Below are positions 9,439-17,951 of a stretch of 64,000 bases of DNA, piece after piece. The DNA is from Ornithobacterium rhinotracheale (GTDB taxonomy: Bacteria; Bacteroidota; Bacteroidia; Flavobacteriales; Weeksellaceae): positions 2,307,501 through 2,371,500 of the forward strand of contig NZ_CP094846.1 in the NCBI RefSeq assembly GCF_022832975.1, read 5' to 3'. Under the pieces are notes generated by a model. That model did no database searches. It was not told the DNA's origin and saw only the letters and a list, made by a program, of their open reading frames with translations. The position numbers were made by a program, and so were the translations under genes. How positions within the stretch are numbered: position 1 is the stretch's first letter; the number at the start of each line of letters is the position of its first letter.

Positions 9439-10956
9439 TTAATAAATGCTGATTCGTAGTGTCCAGCCGAAAGTTTCGTGTTTGTACCATCTCACATATA
9501 ATTTTACATTCTCTCCTGTGAAAATGTAGCCATATTTAGTGCTGAATGAGCTGTAATTAAAGCCGTTATCTTGGGCTAATTTTATAAATTCCTTGGTGAG
9601 GTAGTAGTCTCCATCAAGGCCTTGGTAGAGCGCAAGGCTGTGGTCTGCGTAGTAGTTTGTTATTTGAACTAAGCCCGTTGTTGTTTGCCCAGGGTGGTAA
9701 ACATAGTATGTTCTGGCAAAGGTTTTTTGCGCATCTCCTTCAAAGTAAAGGAGGTCTCTTATAAAGCCCTTGCTGTTGGTTGTATTAAACTCGGATTTGC
9801 TGCTAGATAAAGTGCCTGATTGTGTGGCTTCATAGGCCTCTACTTGTGCTTTGGTGGCGCCTTTTTTAAAGTAAGGGAACTCTGCGAAAGTGGCATATTC
9901 TCTTTGCTGAACGGGGTAGTAGGTAAATCGGTAGTGGTTTTGCCCTCTATCGCTCATAAATTCTGCGCGCACTTGTGTTTTTTCATTGATGAAAACGGGC
10001 TTATCAGTCAAGGCAAACGCTAATGTGCTTTCATAGCCTTTCATCGTTTGCTTTTCAAATCCTTGGTTAATTAGGAATTCCTCAAAGCTAGCCTTATTTT
10101 CCTCAGAGATTGTGCCTCCTGCTGCGAAGAGAGAGGCTTGCTGTAATCCTTTTAGCCCCACGAGGTAATTTACTTCATTAAATATCTTATCAGTTAAGCC
10201 ATAAGCCATTTGAGTCCCTGTGCCAGAGATGTCAGTTTCGCGACTTAGGTTGTTTTTTCTTTCTAGTTCAAAGGCTTTTACCTGCTCGGCAGTAGCGCCA
10301 AATAATAGGTAAGGCAGAGCATAAGTAGCGATTCCCTCTTGGGTGATTTCCATAGATTTCACAATTTGGTTATCCACTAAGAAGCTGATGCGCCCAGTTC
10401 TTTTTTCGCCCGTAGTATTTTCATCTACCGAGATGGATACCTTGCCCTCCTCGGGGTTAGGTGCTAGGTGAAGCCAGCTCTCCTCCGTAGAGACAGAATA
10501 ATTCTGAGCATTGCTCGTTACCTGAATTTCAAAATTGCCTCCTTGCTTTGTAGCCTCAATATTATCTTGAAGGATTGTCAATTTTAAAGGTGCTTTGGCT
10601 TGTTTAACCAAGATTTTTTGCGAAAGCTGCCCCAAGGTAAGGGTAACCACGCCTTCGCGCTCCACGGCAAGCGGGTTTTCCTTTACCAAAATCTGCACTG
10701 CATTTGTATCAGCCCATAATTTGCCTACGGTAAACCAATCCTCAGAGGCAGATACGGTGTAATCTCCCGAAGAATTAATCTCCACCCGCTTTTGAGAGGC
10801 TACATAATCAAAACTAACTTCTTGCACTGCGGTTTCCAATCTCGTTCTATCCCCATCATCGTGCGAGCAAGAGGATAAAATACTAATTAGCGAAACTAAG
10901 CCTAAGAAAAAGAAATAGCTCCTTTTTTCGCTTAATGATAATAAAAATTTCTTCAT
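9439..10956 (-). CDS. BACON-domain lipoprotein of unknown function
   Basis: A 505-residue exported protein. The N-terminus is a lipoprotein signal with the lipidated cysteine probably C30 (ISILSSC/SHDDGD); a S-H-D-D-G-D stretch after the cysteine may act as a surface-export signal, as acidic residues there do in Bacteroidetes. Residues about 43-120 and 130-212 are two BACON repeats, each ending in a (L/M)-x-(I/V)-(K/T)-Q motif; BACON domains are immunoglobulin-like modules often linked to surface glycan or mucin binding. The C-terminal 290 residues contain two similar blocks with a FGATAEQVKAFELERK/KKGATKAQVEAYEA theme and are not recognised by me. It is a single gene on the minus strand with its own terminator; no SusCD pair is nearby. 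Confidence 0.82.
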   Translation of the reverse strand: MKKFLLSLSEKRSYFFFLGLVSLISILSSCSHDDGDRTRLETAVQEVSFDYVASQKRVEINSSGDYTVSASEDWFTVGKLWADTNAVQILVKENPLAVEREGVVTLTLGQLSQKILVKQAKAPLKLTILQDNIEATKQGGNFEIQVTSNAQNYSVSTEESWLHLAPNPEEGKVSISVDENTTGEKRTGRISFLVDNQIVKSMEITQEGIATYALPYLLFGATAEQVKAFELERKNNLSRETDISGTGTQMAYGLTDKIFNEVNYLVGLKGLQQASLFAAGGTISEENKASFEEFLINQGFEKQTMKGYESTLAFALTDKPVFINEKTQVRAEFMSDRGQNHYRFTYYPVQQREYATFAEFPYFKKGATKAQVEAYEATQSGTLSSSKSEFNTTNSKGFIRDLLYFEGDAQKTFARTYYVYHPGQTTTGLVQITNYYADHSLALYQGLDGDYYLTKEFIKLAQDNGFNYSSFSTKYGYIFTGENVKLYVRWYKHETFGWTLRISIY

Positions 10957-11147
10957 TTGTAAATATTAATTTAAGTTATACGCTGCAATAATAGTGTTTT
11001 TTTTTGTGAAAAATCAAATTTAACGAATAAAAGCATTTATTTTAACGCTTAAATCTTTTAAATCAACGATTGAAAAAGTTATAGGGTTTGAATTTCAGTT
11101 AGTTGAGATGGTTTCTAAATATTTTTTTATATTTTTTCGCATAAATG

Positions 11148-11178
11148 TTTGGATAAAATAAAAAAGTGCGTATATTTG
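11148..11178 (+). promoter_or_regulatory. Promoter of tRNA-Phe
   Basis: TTTG at 11148-11151 and TATATTTG at 11171-11178 are 19 bases apart, a complete Bacteroidetes -33/-7 pair. The rest of the 238-base gap from 10957 holds nothing else I can name. Confidence 0.8.
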
Positions 11179-11194
11179 CAATCCAATTAAGAGC

Positions 11195-11270
11195 GGTGCC
11201 TTAGCTCAGTTGGTAGAGCAAAGGACTGAAAATCCTTGTGTCCCTGGTTCGATTCCTGGAGGCACCACCA
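11195..11270 (+). tRNA. tRNA-Phe (anticodon GAA), CCA encoded
   Basis: Complete cloverleaf: acceptor GGTGCCT, D arm, anticodon stem AAGGA/TCCTT with loop CTGAAAA (anticodon GAA), T arm with TTCGATT, discriminator A and an encoded CCA at 11268-11270. It has its own promoter and terminator. Confidence 0.97.
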
Positions 11271-11273
11271 CTC

Positions 11274-11308
11274 AAAGGCCTTTTAATCAGTGATTAAAAG
11301 GCTTTCTT
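11274..11308 (+). terminator. Terminator of tRNA-Phe
   Basis: AAAGGCCTTTTAATCA pairs with TTAAAAGGCTTT just after the tRNA. Confidence 0.65.
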
Positions 11309-11341
11309 GTTTAAATGTGATTTAAGAATATTTGATGGAAC

Positions 11342-11378
11342 AAAAAAACCGTTGAATTTATAAATTCAACGGTTTTTA
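11342..11378 (-). terminator. Terminator of the rseP-pncA-glycosylase operon
   Basis: AAAACCGTTGAATTTA pairs with TAAATTCAACGGTTTT; it lies 8 bases beyond the last stop of the minus-strand operon and is flanked by an A/T run. Confidence 0.8.
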
Positions 11379-11385
11379 TAGTTTT

Positions 11386-12058
11386 TTAGCCTAGCAAAAA
11401 CTTCATTAGCTCTGGGCTTTCTTTTTGGAGCTTTTCTCGCCATAATTTAGGAGAAAAATGCGAAGATGGATGTTTTATGCAAAACAATTTCGTTTGTAAA
11501 TTACCGATCTTTAATTCTGCTTTTTTGAATTTTGCACCATTAATTAAATTTACTTCATCCCACGCAAGTTTACGTTCAACATTGCATTTTTGAGTCATCT
11601 TATCTAATCTTTCCGCTGCTGAATTTCCTAGAAATAAGCAATAATCAGGTTTTAACACCTGAACTAAACGGAAGAAAACCACCCAAGCATCATCAAAATC
11701 CGAATTCGAAGGAGGAACACCGAGCGAGCTCATCGGGCGTTGCACAAAATTGTAAAAAGCAATTTTGTCCCATAACTTTTGCGGATTTGTCGCCTCGAGC
11801 ATATTGTTTACATTATTGAATATCGGAGACTTGGTTTTATAATTCCTATTCCCCGCACCTAATTCGTCTGCAATCATTCTCGTGTAAATCACTTTTTCGT
11901 GATTATTGTTTTCACTTTCATCTAGATAATGACTCTCCCACCAAAAGCACTTTTGGTTTGCTTACATTATATTTTTCGCCCACAAAAGGCAACCATCTTA
12001 AGCCTTCAATATTTTTGAATGCATTATCGTAGCTTGTGTCCATTTTAATTTCGCTCAT
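11386..12058 (-). pseudogene. Uracil-DNA-glycosylase-like protein, broken by a frameshift
   Basis: The 3' part (from about 11892) encodes a fold typical of the uracil-DNA glycosylase superfamily: FYNFVQRPM, a central DYCLFLGNSAAERL segment and a C-terminal KHPSSHFSP motif similar to the HPS motif of glycosylases. Upstream in another frame the ATG at 12058 starts MSEIKMDTSYDNAFKN and runs to KVLLVGES, then hits a stop. Joining the frames at about 11931-11938 gives KVLLVGES followed by HYLDESENNN, a natural continuation, so a 2-base loss in a GAGAG run is the simplest explanation. The total of 673 bases is 2 short of 225 codons. It is the third gene of the rseP-pncA operon (15-base gap). It could be a true pseudogene, a slipped-strand variant or a sequencing error. 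Confidence 0.75.
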
Positions 12059-12073
12059 AACCAATATTTTAAA

Positions 12074-12673
12074 TTAAGAAATACTTTTAAAATTTGGATT
12101 TTGATTTAATTTTTTTAAAATATTTTTCTCAAAATTTTCTGGGTCGATGACACGCGTCCCCTTTAAATGCAAATTAACTTTAAAACCCTCATTCAAAGCA
12201 TCTTGCACGGAATAAAATACGCAATAATCGGCCGCTAAGCCTACGATGTCTATCTCCTTGACGCCTTTAGCCTTCAAAAAACCTGAAAGTTGCGTGGCGT
12301 ATTTTTTATCATTATCGAAAAACGCAGAATAGCTGTCCACTTTGGGGTTCATTCCTTTTCTAAAAATCACTTCAATGGGTTTGGTGTTTAAATCTGGATG
12401 AAACTCTGCTCCCTCGGTTGCCTGCACGCAGTGGTTTGGCCATAAAACTTGCGAAATGCCGTTTAGGCGTATGGTGTCAAATGGCTTTTTGTTTGCGTGT
12501 TCAGTGGCAAAACTTTTATGATTTTCAGGGTGCCAATCTTGTGTTGCTACTACCAAATCATAGGATGCTATGATTTGGTTGATGTAAGGCACCACCTCAT
12601 CGCCCTTAGCCACAGGCAAGGCTCCATAAGGCATAAAGTCATTTTGAACATCTACAATTAAAAGTGTTTTCAT
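12074..12673 (-). CDS. pncA: Nicotinamidase
   Basis: PncA hydrolyses nicotinamide to nicotinate and ammonia in the NAD salvage pathway. The isochorismatase-like fold shows the catalytic triad: D8 in LLIVDVQNDF, a lysine in FRKGMNP (about K106) and the nucleophile C151 in GLAADYCVFYSV. The metal site is the DWHPENH segment (D46, H48) with a further His near 59. The 199-residue length is standard. The gene lies 11 bases after rseP on the same strand and is presumably cotranscribed with it; the two have no known functional link. Confidence 0.95.
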   Translation of the reverse strand: MKTLLIVDVQNDFMPYGALPVAKGDEVVPYINQIIASYDLVVATQDWHPENHKSFATEHANKKPFDTIRLNGISQVLWPNHCVQATEGAEFHPDLNTKPIEVIFRKGMNPKVDSYSAFFDNDKKYATQLSGFLKAKGVKEIDIVGLAADYCVFYSVQDALNEGFKVNLHLKGTRVIDPENFEKNILKKLNQNPNFKSIS

Positions 12674-12684
12674 GGTCTGAATAT

Positions 12685-14001
12685 TTATCGCATGAGATTA
12701 AAGATGTCGTTTCCAAAGATAAAGACCATTAAACTAATCAAAATAATGGCTCCAATCATCTGCATTACTCCCATGAATTTATCGCTTGGCTTGTGCCCAG
12801 TAATCATTTCATAAATGGTAAACAAAGCGTGCCCACCGTCTAGCCCTGGAATCGGTAAAATGTTCATAAATGCTAATACCGCCGAAAGCATGGCTGTAAA
12901 ATTCCAGAAGTAATCCCAATCCCAAGTTGCTGGCAATGCTTTTGCCATACCGATTGGTCCCGAAACATATTTTGTAGCTTCGCCTTTTAATTTCCACAAC
13001 AAGGCAAATGATTGAATTTGATTGGTAATCAACGAAAAAGTTTTGTTTACTCCTTGCGCCATCGATTCGCCCAAAGTATAATCCTCGTGCGAAGTGTATT
13101 TTTCAAGATTAAAGGCTGGCGCTACACCAATTAAACCTTCTGAATTCACAGGAATTTCAAGATTTTTGGCCTCGCCATTTCTTTCCACCTCTAGATTAAT
13201 TTTTTTGTTAGCATTAGCTTTCACTTCTCTTGCAAATGCGGTGAACGATTCTATGGGCTGACCATTGATTTGTTTCAACACATCGCCTTTTTCCAAACCT
13301 GCCTTAAAGGCGGTTCCTCCTGCCAAAACACTATCCACCACGATTGGCTCTGCAGGCAAGAAATAAGTTTTTTGCAACGCGAGCATATTGGCTCTGTCTT
13401 GCAAAGTAATCGGTAATTTCACGATATTTCCGTCGCGTTTCACCTCAAGGGTTCCGCCTTCCATTAGAGCTTGGGTTAAAATCTGATGAAGATTGTTGTA
13501 TTCAACGCCGTTTACACCCACAGGCACATCACCTATCTTAAGCCCTAAACGAGCTTGTGCACTATCAACAACTACGCCTTGAGACATTTTATTGACATCG
13601 ATATAGGTGTTTCCATTTTTATAGCTCATCACGGCAAAAATCACGATTGCCAATACCAAATTGACAAAAATCCCTGCCAGCATGATAATCAATCGTTGCC
13701 AAGCGGGTTTAGAACGGAATTCCCAAGGTTTTGGTTCGCTTTTCATTTGCTCGGTGTCCATACTTTCGTCAATCATGCCTGCAATTTTCACATAACCCCC
13801 CAATGGCAACCACCCGATTCCGTAGACCGTTTCGCCGATTTTCTTTTTAAACAAAGCGAATTTTACATCAAAAAACAAGAAAAATCTTTCGACTTTGGTT
13901 TTGAATAATTTGGCGGCTGCAAAGTGCCCGCCCTCGTGCAAAACCACGATAATTGATAATATTAAAATAAGCTGTGCGGCTTTGATTAATGCTGCTTCCA
14001 T
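12685..14001 (-). CDS. rseP: RIP metalloprotease RseP (site-2 protease)
   Basis: An M50 zinc metalloprotease that cuts membrane-embedded substrates such as anti-sigma factors and leftover signal peptides. The zinc motif HEGGH is in the first transmembrane segment (residues 22-26), the third ligand is in the C-terminal NILPIPGLDGGH motif, and at least four membrane segments are visible. Two PDZ-like regions occupy the periplasmic middle (around 130-200 and 205-280, the latter with AGLEKGDVLKQING). The 438-residue length matches Bacteroidetes RseP. It heads an operon with pncA and the glycosylase-like gene, from a TATTTTTG promoter about 44 bases upstream. Confidence 0.95.
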   Translation of the reverse strand: MEAALIKAAQLILILSIIVVLHEGGHFAAAKLFKTKVERFFLFFDVKFALFKKKIGETVYGIGWLPLGGYVKIAGMIDESMDTEQMKSEPKPWEFRSKPAWQRLIIMLAGIFVNLVLAIVIFAVMSYKNGNTYIDVNKMSQGVVVDSAQARLGLKIGDVPVGVNGVEYNNLHQILTQALMEGGTLEVKRDGNIVKLPITLQDRANMLALQKTYFLPAEPIVVDSVLAGGTAFKAGLEKGDVLKQINGQPIESFTAFAREVKANANKKINLEVERNGEAKNLEIPVNSEGLIGVAPAFNLEKYTSHEDYTLGESMAQGVNKTFSLITNQIQSFALLWKLKGEATKYVSGPIGMAKALPATWDWDYFWNFTAMLSAVLAFMNILPIPGLDGGHALFTIYEMITGHKPSDKFMGVMQMIGAIILISLMVFIFGNDIFNLMR

Positions 14002-14044
14002 ATCTTTTTGTACTCTATTTTATGTTTTAAAATTGAATGAATTG

Positions 14045-14052
14045 CAAAAATA
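14045..14052 (-). promoter_or_regulatory. -7 box of the rseP operon
   Basis: TATTTTTG on the minus strand, fitting TAnnTTTG, with a leader of about 38 bases to the ATG at 14001. Confidence 0.55.
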
Positions 14053-14125
14053 ACTTTTAAATTTTTAATATAAGCGATTTTCTAAAAAAGTTAGCGCAGA
14101 AAATTAAGCATATTTGATACCAAAA

Positions 14126-14154
14126 TAAAAAAACGCCTAAAAAGGCGTTTTTTC
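14126..14154 (-). terminator. Terminator of the small membrane-protein gene
   Basis: AAAACGCC TAAAA GGCGTTTT hairpin with A and T runs on both sides, just downstream of the stop at 14176. Confidence 0.75.
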
Positions 14155-14175
14155 AATATTTTTTCAATTATATCA

Positions 14176-14331
14176 TCATTGTCGTTTCCATAAATATTTT
14201 CTTAGAAACGGAACTAAAACAAAAGGAACTATAAGCCACAAAGGGCTCACTTCGTGCAACATTCCTTTGTTGTATAAAAATGTGATTCCGATTCCCGCTA
14301 AAAATGCAATTAAAACATATAGTAATTTCAT
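14176..14331 (-). CDS. Small membrane protein, 51 residues
   Basis: From the ATG at 14331 the product is MKLLYVLIAFLAGIGITF onward, with two hydrophobic helices (about 3-19 and 29-42) and a short basic tail (RKYLWKRQ). A longer frame exists upstream, but the TATATTTG promoter at 14351-14358 lies inside it, so the shorter start is preferred. It has its own promoter and terminator. I do not recognise the family; it looks like a small inner-membrane protein with the basic tail in the cytoplasm. Confidence 0.55.
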   Translation of the reverse strand: MKLLYVLIAFLAGIGITFLYNKGMLHEVSPLWLIVPFVLVPFLRKYLWKRQ

Positions 14332-14350
14332 AGATTTTGATTTAATCACA

Positions 14351-14358
14351 CAAATATA
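14351..14358 (-). promoter_or_regulatory. -7 box of the 51-residue membrane protein gene
   Basis: TATATTTG on the minus strand, 19 bases before the ATG at 14331. Confidence 0.6.
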
Positions 14359-14423
14359 TAAAAATAAATTTAAGGACAAAATCATCCTAAATAAACAATC
14401 TGTAGTTTCTCAAAAATTTCTCG

Positions 14424-14431
14424 TATTTTTG
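14424..14431 (+). promoter_or_regulatory. -7 box of the duplicated-ATPase ABC gene
   Basis: TATTTTTG, 24 bases before the GTG start at 14456. Confidence 0.55.
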
Positions 14432-14455
14432 TCCTCAACCTAAGAATTTTATAGT

Positions 14456-16135
14456 GTGCAACAAGCGAGCGAACCTTTATTAAAAGTTGAAAATCTAAGC
14501 ATTTCATTTGGCGATAAAAAAGTGGTAAATAATCTTTCTTTTACTCTTTCGGCAGGCGAAATCTTGGGTATAGTGGGCGAATCTGGTAGCGGAAAATCGT
14601 TGACTTCGCTTGCCATTATGCATCTTTTGCCCAAGCAAGCACACACCGAAGGCAAAATTCTTTTCACCACAGATAGTGGCACTTACGACCTTTTGGCTAA
14701 AAATCACACTTCGCTAAAGGGTAAAAATATGGGCATGATTTTCCAAGAGCCGATGACATCGCTCAACCCGAGTTTGCGTTGTGGCGACCAAGTGATGGAA
14801 AATTTATTGCTTCATCAAAAAATTAGTAAAAAAGACGCCAAACAAAAGGTACTTTCTTTGTTTGAAGAAGTGGAACTGCCCTCTCCTGAACGCATTTTTA
14901 AGGCATATCCGCATGAGCTCTCGGGCGGACAAAAACAAAGGGTGATGATTGCGCTGGCATTGATTTGCGAACCGCAACTCTTGATTGCCGACGAGCCTAC
15001 AACGGCACTAGATGTTACGGTGCAAAAAGCGATTTTGCAGCTTTTAAAAAAATTGCAGAAAAATTACAAAATGGGCATTATTTTCATTTCGCACGATTTG
15101 GGCGTGATTTCGCAGATTTGCGATTCTGTGATGGTGATGTATCGCGGCGATTTGGTAGAAAAAGGTTCGGCACAGTCAATATTTTTAAATCCGAAAGAGA
15201 ATTACACCAAAGGACTCATTGAATGCCGCCCAAAACTGGACGAAAAACTTGCAAAACTGCCTACGATTGAAGATTTTACCGAAGACAAGGATTTTGTCTT
15301 CAAAACCGAAACGCCTGAAGAACGCACTCAGAAATACGAAAAAATTTATGCTCAAAAGCCTTTGATTGAAATTAAGTCTTTGCAAAAATATTTTACGGCA
15401 CACACGGGGCTTTTTAAAAAGGAGGAAATCAAAGCGGTGCAAGATATTTCGTTTGAAATTTACCCTGGCGAAACGCTCGGGCTCGTGGGCGAATCGGGCA
15501 GTGGAAAAACAACGCTTAGTCGCACGCTCCTTATGCTAGAAAAACCGACTGCAGGCAGCGTTTGGTATCAAGGGAAAGATATCACCAAACTGAGCACGAG
15601 GGAATTACGAAAACTTAGAAAAGACATTCAAATTATTTTTCAAGACCCATATTCGAGCTTAAATCCCATGCAAACGGTGGGCGAAATAATTACTACGCCG
15701 ATGCAAATTCACGGAGTGGGCGAAACCTCGGATGAGCGAAAAAGGCGCGCCGCTGAGTTATTCGAGATTGTGGGGCTGAGTGCGAGTGATTTAAATAAAT
15801 ATCCGCACGAATTTTCTGGCGGACAGCGTCAGCGAATTGGGATTGCCAGAGCGATTGCACTGAAACCGAAACTTATCATTTGCGATGAGAGTGTTTCTGC
15901 ACTTGATGTTTCGGTTCAGGCGCAAGTGCTGAATTTGCTAAATGATTTAAAATCAGAGTTTGGGCTCACCTATTTGTTTATTTCTCACGATTTATCTGTG
16001 GTGAAGTATATGAGCGACCGCCTTATTGTGCTGCAACACGGAAAAATGCAAGAATATGGCTTTGCCGAAGATATTTATCAAAATCCCAAAACGCAATATA
16101 CTCGAGATTTGATTGCTGCAATTCCGAGGATTTAG
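14456..16135 (+). CDS. ABC transporter ATP-binding protein with two fused ATPase domains (oligo/dipeptide type)
   Basis: The protein (559 residues, GTG start) has two complete ABC ATPase domains. The first has Walker A GESGSGKS at 41-48, signature LSGGQKQR and Walker B LLIADEPTTALD. The second, from about residue 300, has GESGSGKT, FSGGQRQR and LIICDESVSALD. Such fusions of DppD- and DppF-like halves (as in YejF or GsiA) energise uptake of peptides, glutathione or nickel chelates. No permease or binding protein gene is next to it, so its partners must lie elsewhere in the genome. The opposite-strand Cys-rich gene ends directly against its stop codon. Confidence 0.92.
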   Translation: MQQASEPLLKVENLSISFGDKKVVNNLSFTLSAGEILGIVGESGSGKSLTSLAIMHLLPKQAHTEGKILFTTDSGTYDLLAKNHTSLKGKNMGMIFQEPMTSLNPSLRCGDQVMENLLLHQKISKKDAKQKVLSLFEEVELPSPERIFKAYPHELSGGQKQRVMIALALICEPQLLIADEPTTALDVTVQKAILQLLKKLQKNYKMGIIFISHDLGVISQICDSVMVMYRGDLVEKGSAQSIFLNPKENYTKGLIECRPKLDEKLAKLPTIEDFTEDKDFVFKTETPEERTQKYEKIYAQKPLIEIKSLQKYFTAHTGLFKKEEIKAVQDISFEIYPGETLGLVGESGSGKTTLSRTLLMLEKPTAGSVWYQGKDITKLSTRELRKLRKDIQIIFQDPYSSLNPMQTVGEIITTPMQIHGVGETSDERKRRAAELFEIVGLSASDLNKYPHEFSGGQRQRIGIARAIALKPKLIICDESVSALDVSVQAQVLNLLNDLKSEFGLTYLFISHDLSVVKYMSDRLIVLQHGKMQEYGFAEDIYQNPKTQYTRDLIAAIPRI

Positions 16136-16315
16136 TTATCGGCAAACGCTACAAGTTCCTTTGTTTTTTGAGCAGTTTTTGCAATAATTGCAATTGGTGC
16201 AAGCCTTGCATTTCCCATTTGGGTTGCATCTTCCGCCCATAGCGTACTCGTATGCTCCGTAAACTCCCACACAAAGGAGTATGCCTAAAATTATGATTAA
16301 AATGTTTTTTTTCAT
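16136..16315 (-). CDS. Small Cys-rich membrane-anchored peptide, 59 residues
   Basis: An ORF of 59 codons, ATG at 16315 and stop TAA at 16136-16138, exactly abutting the stop of the convergent ABC gene. Residues 4-22 form one hydrophobic helix with a cysteine at 15; the rest is exported or cytoplasmic and very rich in Cys. Five cysteines are spaced by two residues each (C36, C39, C42, C45, C48: CKACTNCNYCKNC), followed by C55 and C58 and preceded by C30. That spacing suggests metal or Fe-S binding or a disulfide knot. No family is recognised. A hairpin follows upstream at 16344-16381, belonging to the next operon. Confidence 0.6.
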   Translation of the reverse strand: MKKNILIIILGILLCVGVYGAYEYAMGGRCNPNGKCKACTNCNYCKNCSKNKGTCSVCR

Positions 16316-16343
16316 TTTTCAACTATAACATGCTAAAACTATA

Positions 16344-16381
16344 AGTCAAAGAATTAGATTTTGCAATCTAATTCTTTGACT
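16344..16381 (-). terminator. Long perfect hairpin ending the four-gene minus-strand operon
   Basis: A 17-bp perfect stem (AGTCAAAGAATTAGATT and its complement) with a TTGC loop lies 5 bases after the stop at 16386. There is no clear T-run, so termination strength is uncertain. Confidence 0.55.
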
Positions 16382-16385
16382 GTCT

Positions 16386-16865
16386 CTAATAATACTCTAA
16401 AATATAAAATTCTAGAATTCTCACAGGATTTTCAAAACGAAATGCTATTTTCTTTACTTGTTGATTCTTTGTAAAGATAGAACAAACATATGGGTCTAAA
16501 TATCCAAAATCCATAAACTCCCTTGTTACCCCATTGAACCAAGTAGGGAAATTATTTTTAAATCTCAAAAAATCTATACTCTTATTAATATTAGTTTTTT
16601 CAGGAATCGTAGCACAATAAACACGATCATTGCTTGTGTAGGCTATATCAAAACTTAATATAGATCTTATATATTTAGAAAAATCTAAACCATCTTTAAA
16701 TTCGACTAAAACCCTTTTCTTTTGTTGAGAAAAAGTGATAAAAGCCCTACAACTATTAGAAAGCACCCCCTCGGGAGTTATCTCTCTAAACTCGTAGGCA
16801 ACCAAATCAAAATTTAACATCCCTTCAACCAGATTAAATGGTTGATATGAATCATATTCATTCAT
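16386..16865 (-). CDS. Hypothetical protein (159 residues), last of a four-gene operon
   Basis: No signal peptide or membrane helix; the composition is aromatic-rich (many Phe and Tyr), suggesting a compact cytosolic beta protein. I do not recognise the family. The ATG at 16865 overlaps the stop of the upstream gene by 4 bases, so translation is probably coupled. Unknown multi-gene cassettes of this kind, next to a TPR gene, are sometimes toxin-immunity or effector loci, but there is no toxin motif that I can point to. Confidence 0.6.
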   Translation of the reverse strand: MNEYDSYQPFNLVEGMLNFDLVAYEFREITPEGVLSNSCRAFITFSQQKKRVLVEFKDGLDFSKYIRSILSFDIAYTSNDRVYCATIPEKTNINKSIDFLRFKNNFPTWFNGVTREFMDFGYLDPYVCSIFTKNQQVKKIAFRFENPVRILEFYILEYY

Positions 16866-17206
16866 ATTCTATTTTTCCAATAGTTATAATTTTCTCTACA
16901 ATATGCATCCCCCAAATCCATTCCCTCTTTAAAAAAATACAAACCTTGTTTTATATTTCCCAACTGACAAAAAGACACCCCAAGTCTATTAAGATTATCT
17001 GGAATATTTGGAAAATATTCATAAGCCTTTAGACAGTTTTCCTTTGCCAAATGCCAGTCTTCCAAAACAGCATAGACCAAACCTAGTGCATAAAAACCTG
17101 TTGGAATTCCTTTTGCTAGAAGTTCTTTACCAAGTCTAATTGCCAAATCGTATCTTCCAGCATCACATGCACTCATACTTTTTTCTAATAATTCTTTCTC
17201 CATCAT
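16862..17206 (-). CDS. TPR-repeat protein (114 residues)
   Basis: The sequence shows three tetratricopeptide-like helix pairs, for example AIRLGKELLAKGIPTGFYALG, AKENCLKAYEYFPNIPDNLN and LGVSFCQLGNIKQGLYFF, with the small-residue and aromatic pattern of TPRs. Sel1-like spacing is also possible. No signal peptide. It sits in the middle of a tight operon (3-base gap to the upstream gene, 4-base overlap with the downstream gene) and is probably a protein-interaction adaptor for its neighbours. The two tandem ATG codons at the start leave a one-residue ambiguity. Confidence 0.65.
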   Translation of the reverse strand: MMEKELLEKSMSACDAGRYDLAIRLGKELLAKGIPTGFYALGLVYAVLEDWHLAKENCLKAYEYFPNIPDNLNRLGVSFCQLGNIKQGLYFFKEGMDLGDAYCRENYNYWKNRI

Positions 17207-17209
17207 AAT

Positions 17210-17935
17210 TTATTTAAAAGCACTCAATAATTTCATCTCAAATAACTTTTCATACATTGGCTCTTGACAAACTGCAACGACCCCTTCTTTTTCCTTTCGA
17301 AACATCACAAAAATTTCGTCATCTTCATCATCAACTCCATAGAAAACTGCTTCTATATTTCCCCATAAAGATTCTCTCACCACAACATCTAAACTATTCA
17401 CCGTTAATCTCATTCCATTACCCTCCATAGGAACTCCAATTCTATTGGGGTTATCAAACATTGATTTGACCACATTTGAAACCTCTCTTGAAGCCACTGC
17501 TATGTAAGCGTTTTCTTCTAAATTTAAAAACTTAACCTTTCTCACTAATTCTTCGGGTAAAAACTTCTGAACATCGCTATAAGGCTTTTCAAACTCCTTC
17601 ACAATCACAATATCTTTTAATTTACAAAAAGAATCTGCTCTATAAAAGCCCACTGGTTTCCAGTACACCCCATTATCATCCATTAAAAAAATTTCAATAT
17701 TAACATTCCCTCTCTCTGTTTTCAGAAGCCTGAAGGTCATTCCATTAACATCAAAAGCCTCCTCTAATTGTCCCTTTTCTAACCTATTTATAGATTCTTG
17801 TCTAAACAAAACACTAACTATCTCTTCAATTACCTCACGCTTCTCATTAAAGCCCAAAAAACTATTTCTTTTTCTCGCTCTAGGCTCATACCCAGCTAAA
17901 AAACGACTATATTTATTTTCCCTAAATAAACTCAT
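17210..17935 (-). CDS. Hypothetical protein (241 residues)
   Basis: A cytosolic-looking, charged protein with no signal peptide, membrane helix or known catalytic motif. It has an acidic DDEDDE patch near residue 200 and alternating hydrophobic strands. It lies 16 bases downstream of the first gene of the operon and 3 bases upstream of the TPR gene. I do not recognise a family. The domain-like N-terminus (about 1-120) and C-terminus (about 120-241) both contain a 'V...ANxxNI' type strand pattern (RGNVNIEIFLMD, LWGNIEAVFYGV), which hints at an internal duplication. Confidence 0.6.
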   Translation of the reverse strand: MSLFRENKYSRFLAGYEPRARKRNSFLGFNEKREVIEEIVSVLFRQESINRLEKGQLEEAFDVNGMTFRLLKTERGNVNIEIFLMDDNGVYWKPVGFYRADSFCKLKDIVIVKEFEKPYSDVQKFLPEELVRKVKFLNLEENAYIAVASREVSNVVKSMFDNPNRIGVPMEGNGMRLTVNSLDVVVRESLWGNIEAVFYGVDDEDDEIFVMFRKEKEGVVAVCQEPMYEKLFEMKLLSAFK

Positions 17936-17951
17936 CTTCTTTATTTTTTTA

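Noticed and set aside
14332-14385. Longer version of the 51-residue membrane protein starting at 14385
   Set aside because: The extension covers the TATATTTG promoter box at 14351-14358, which must lie outside the message.
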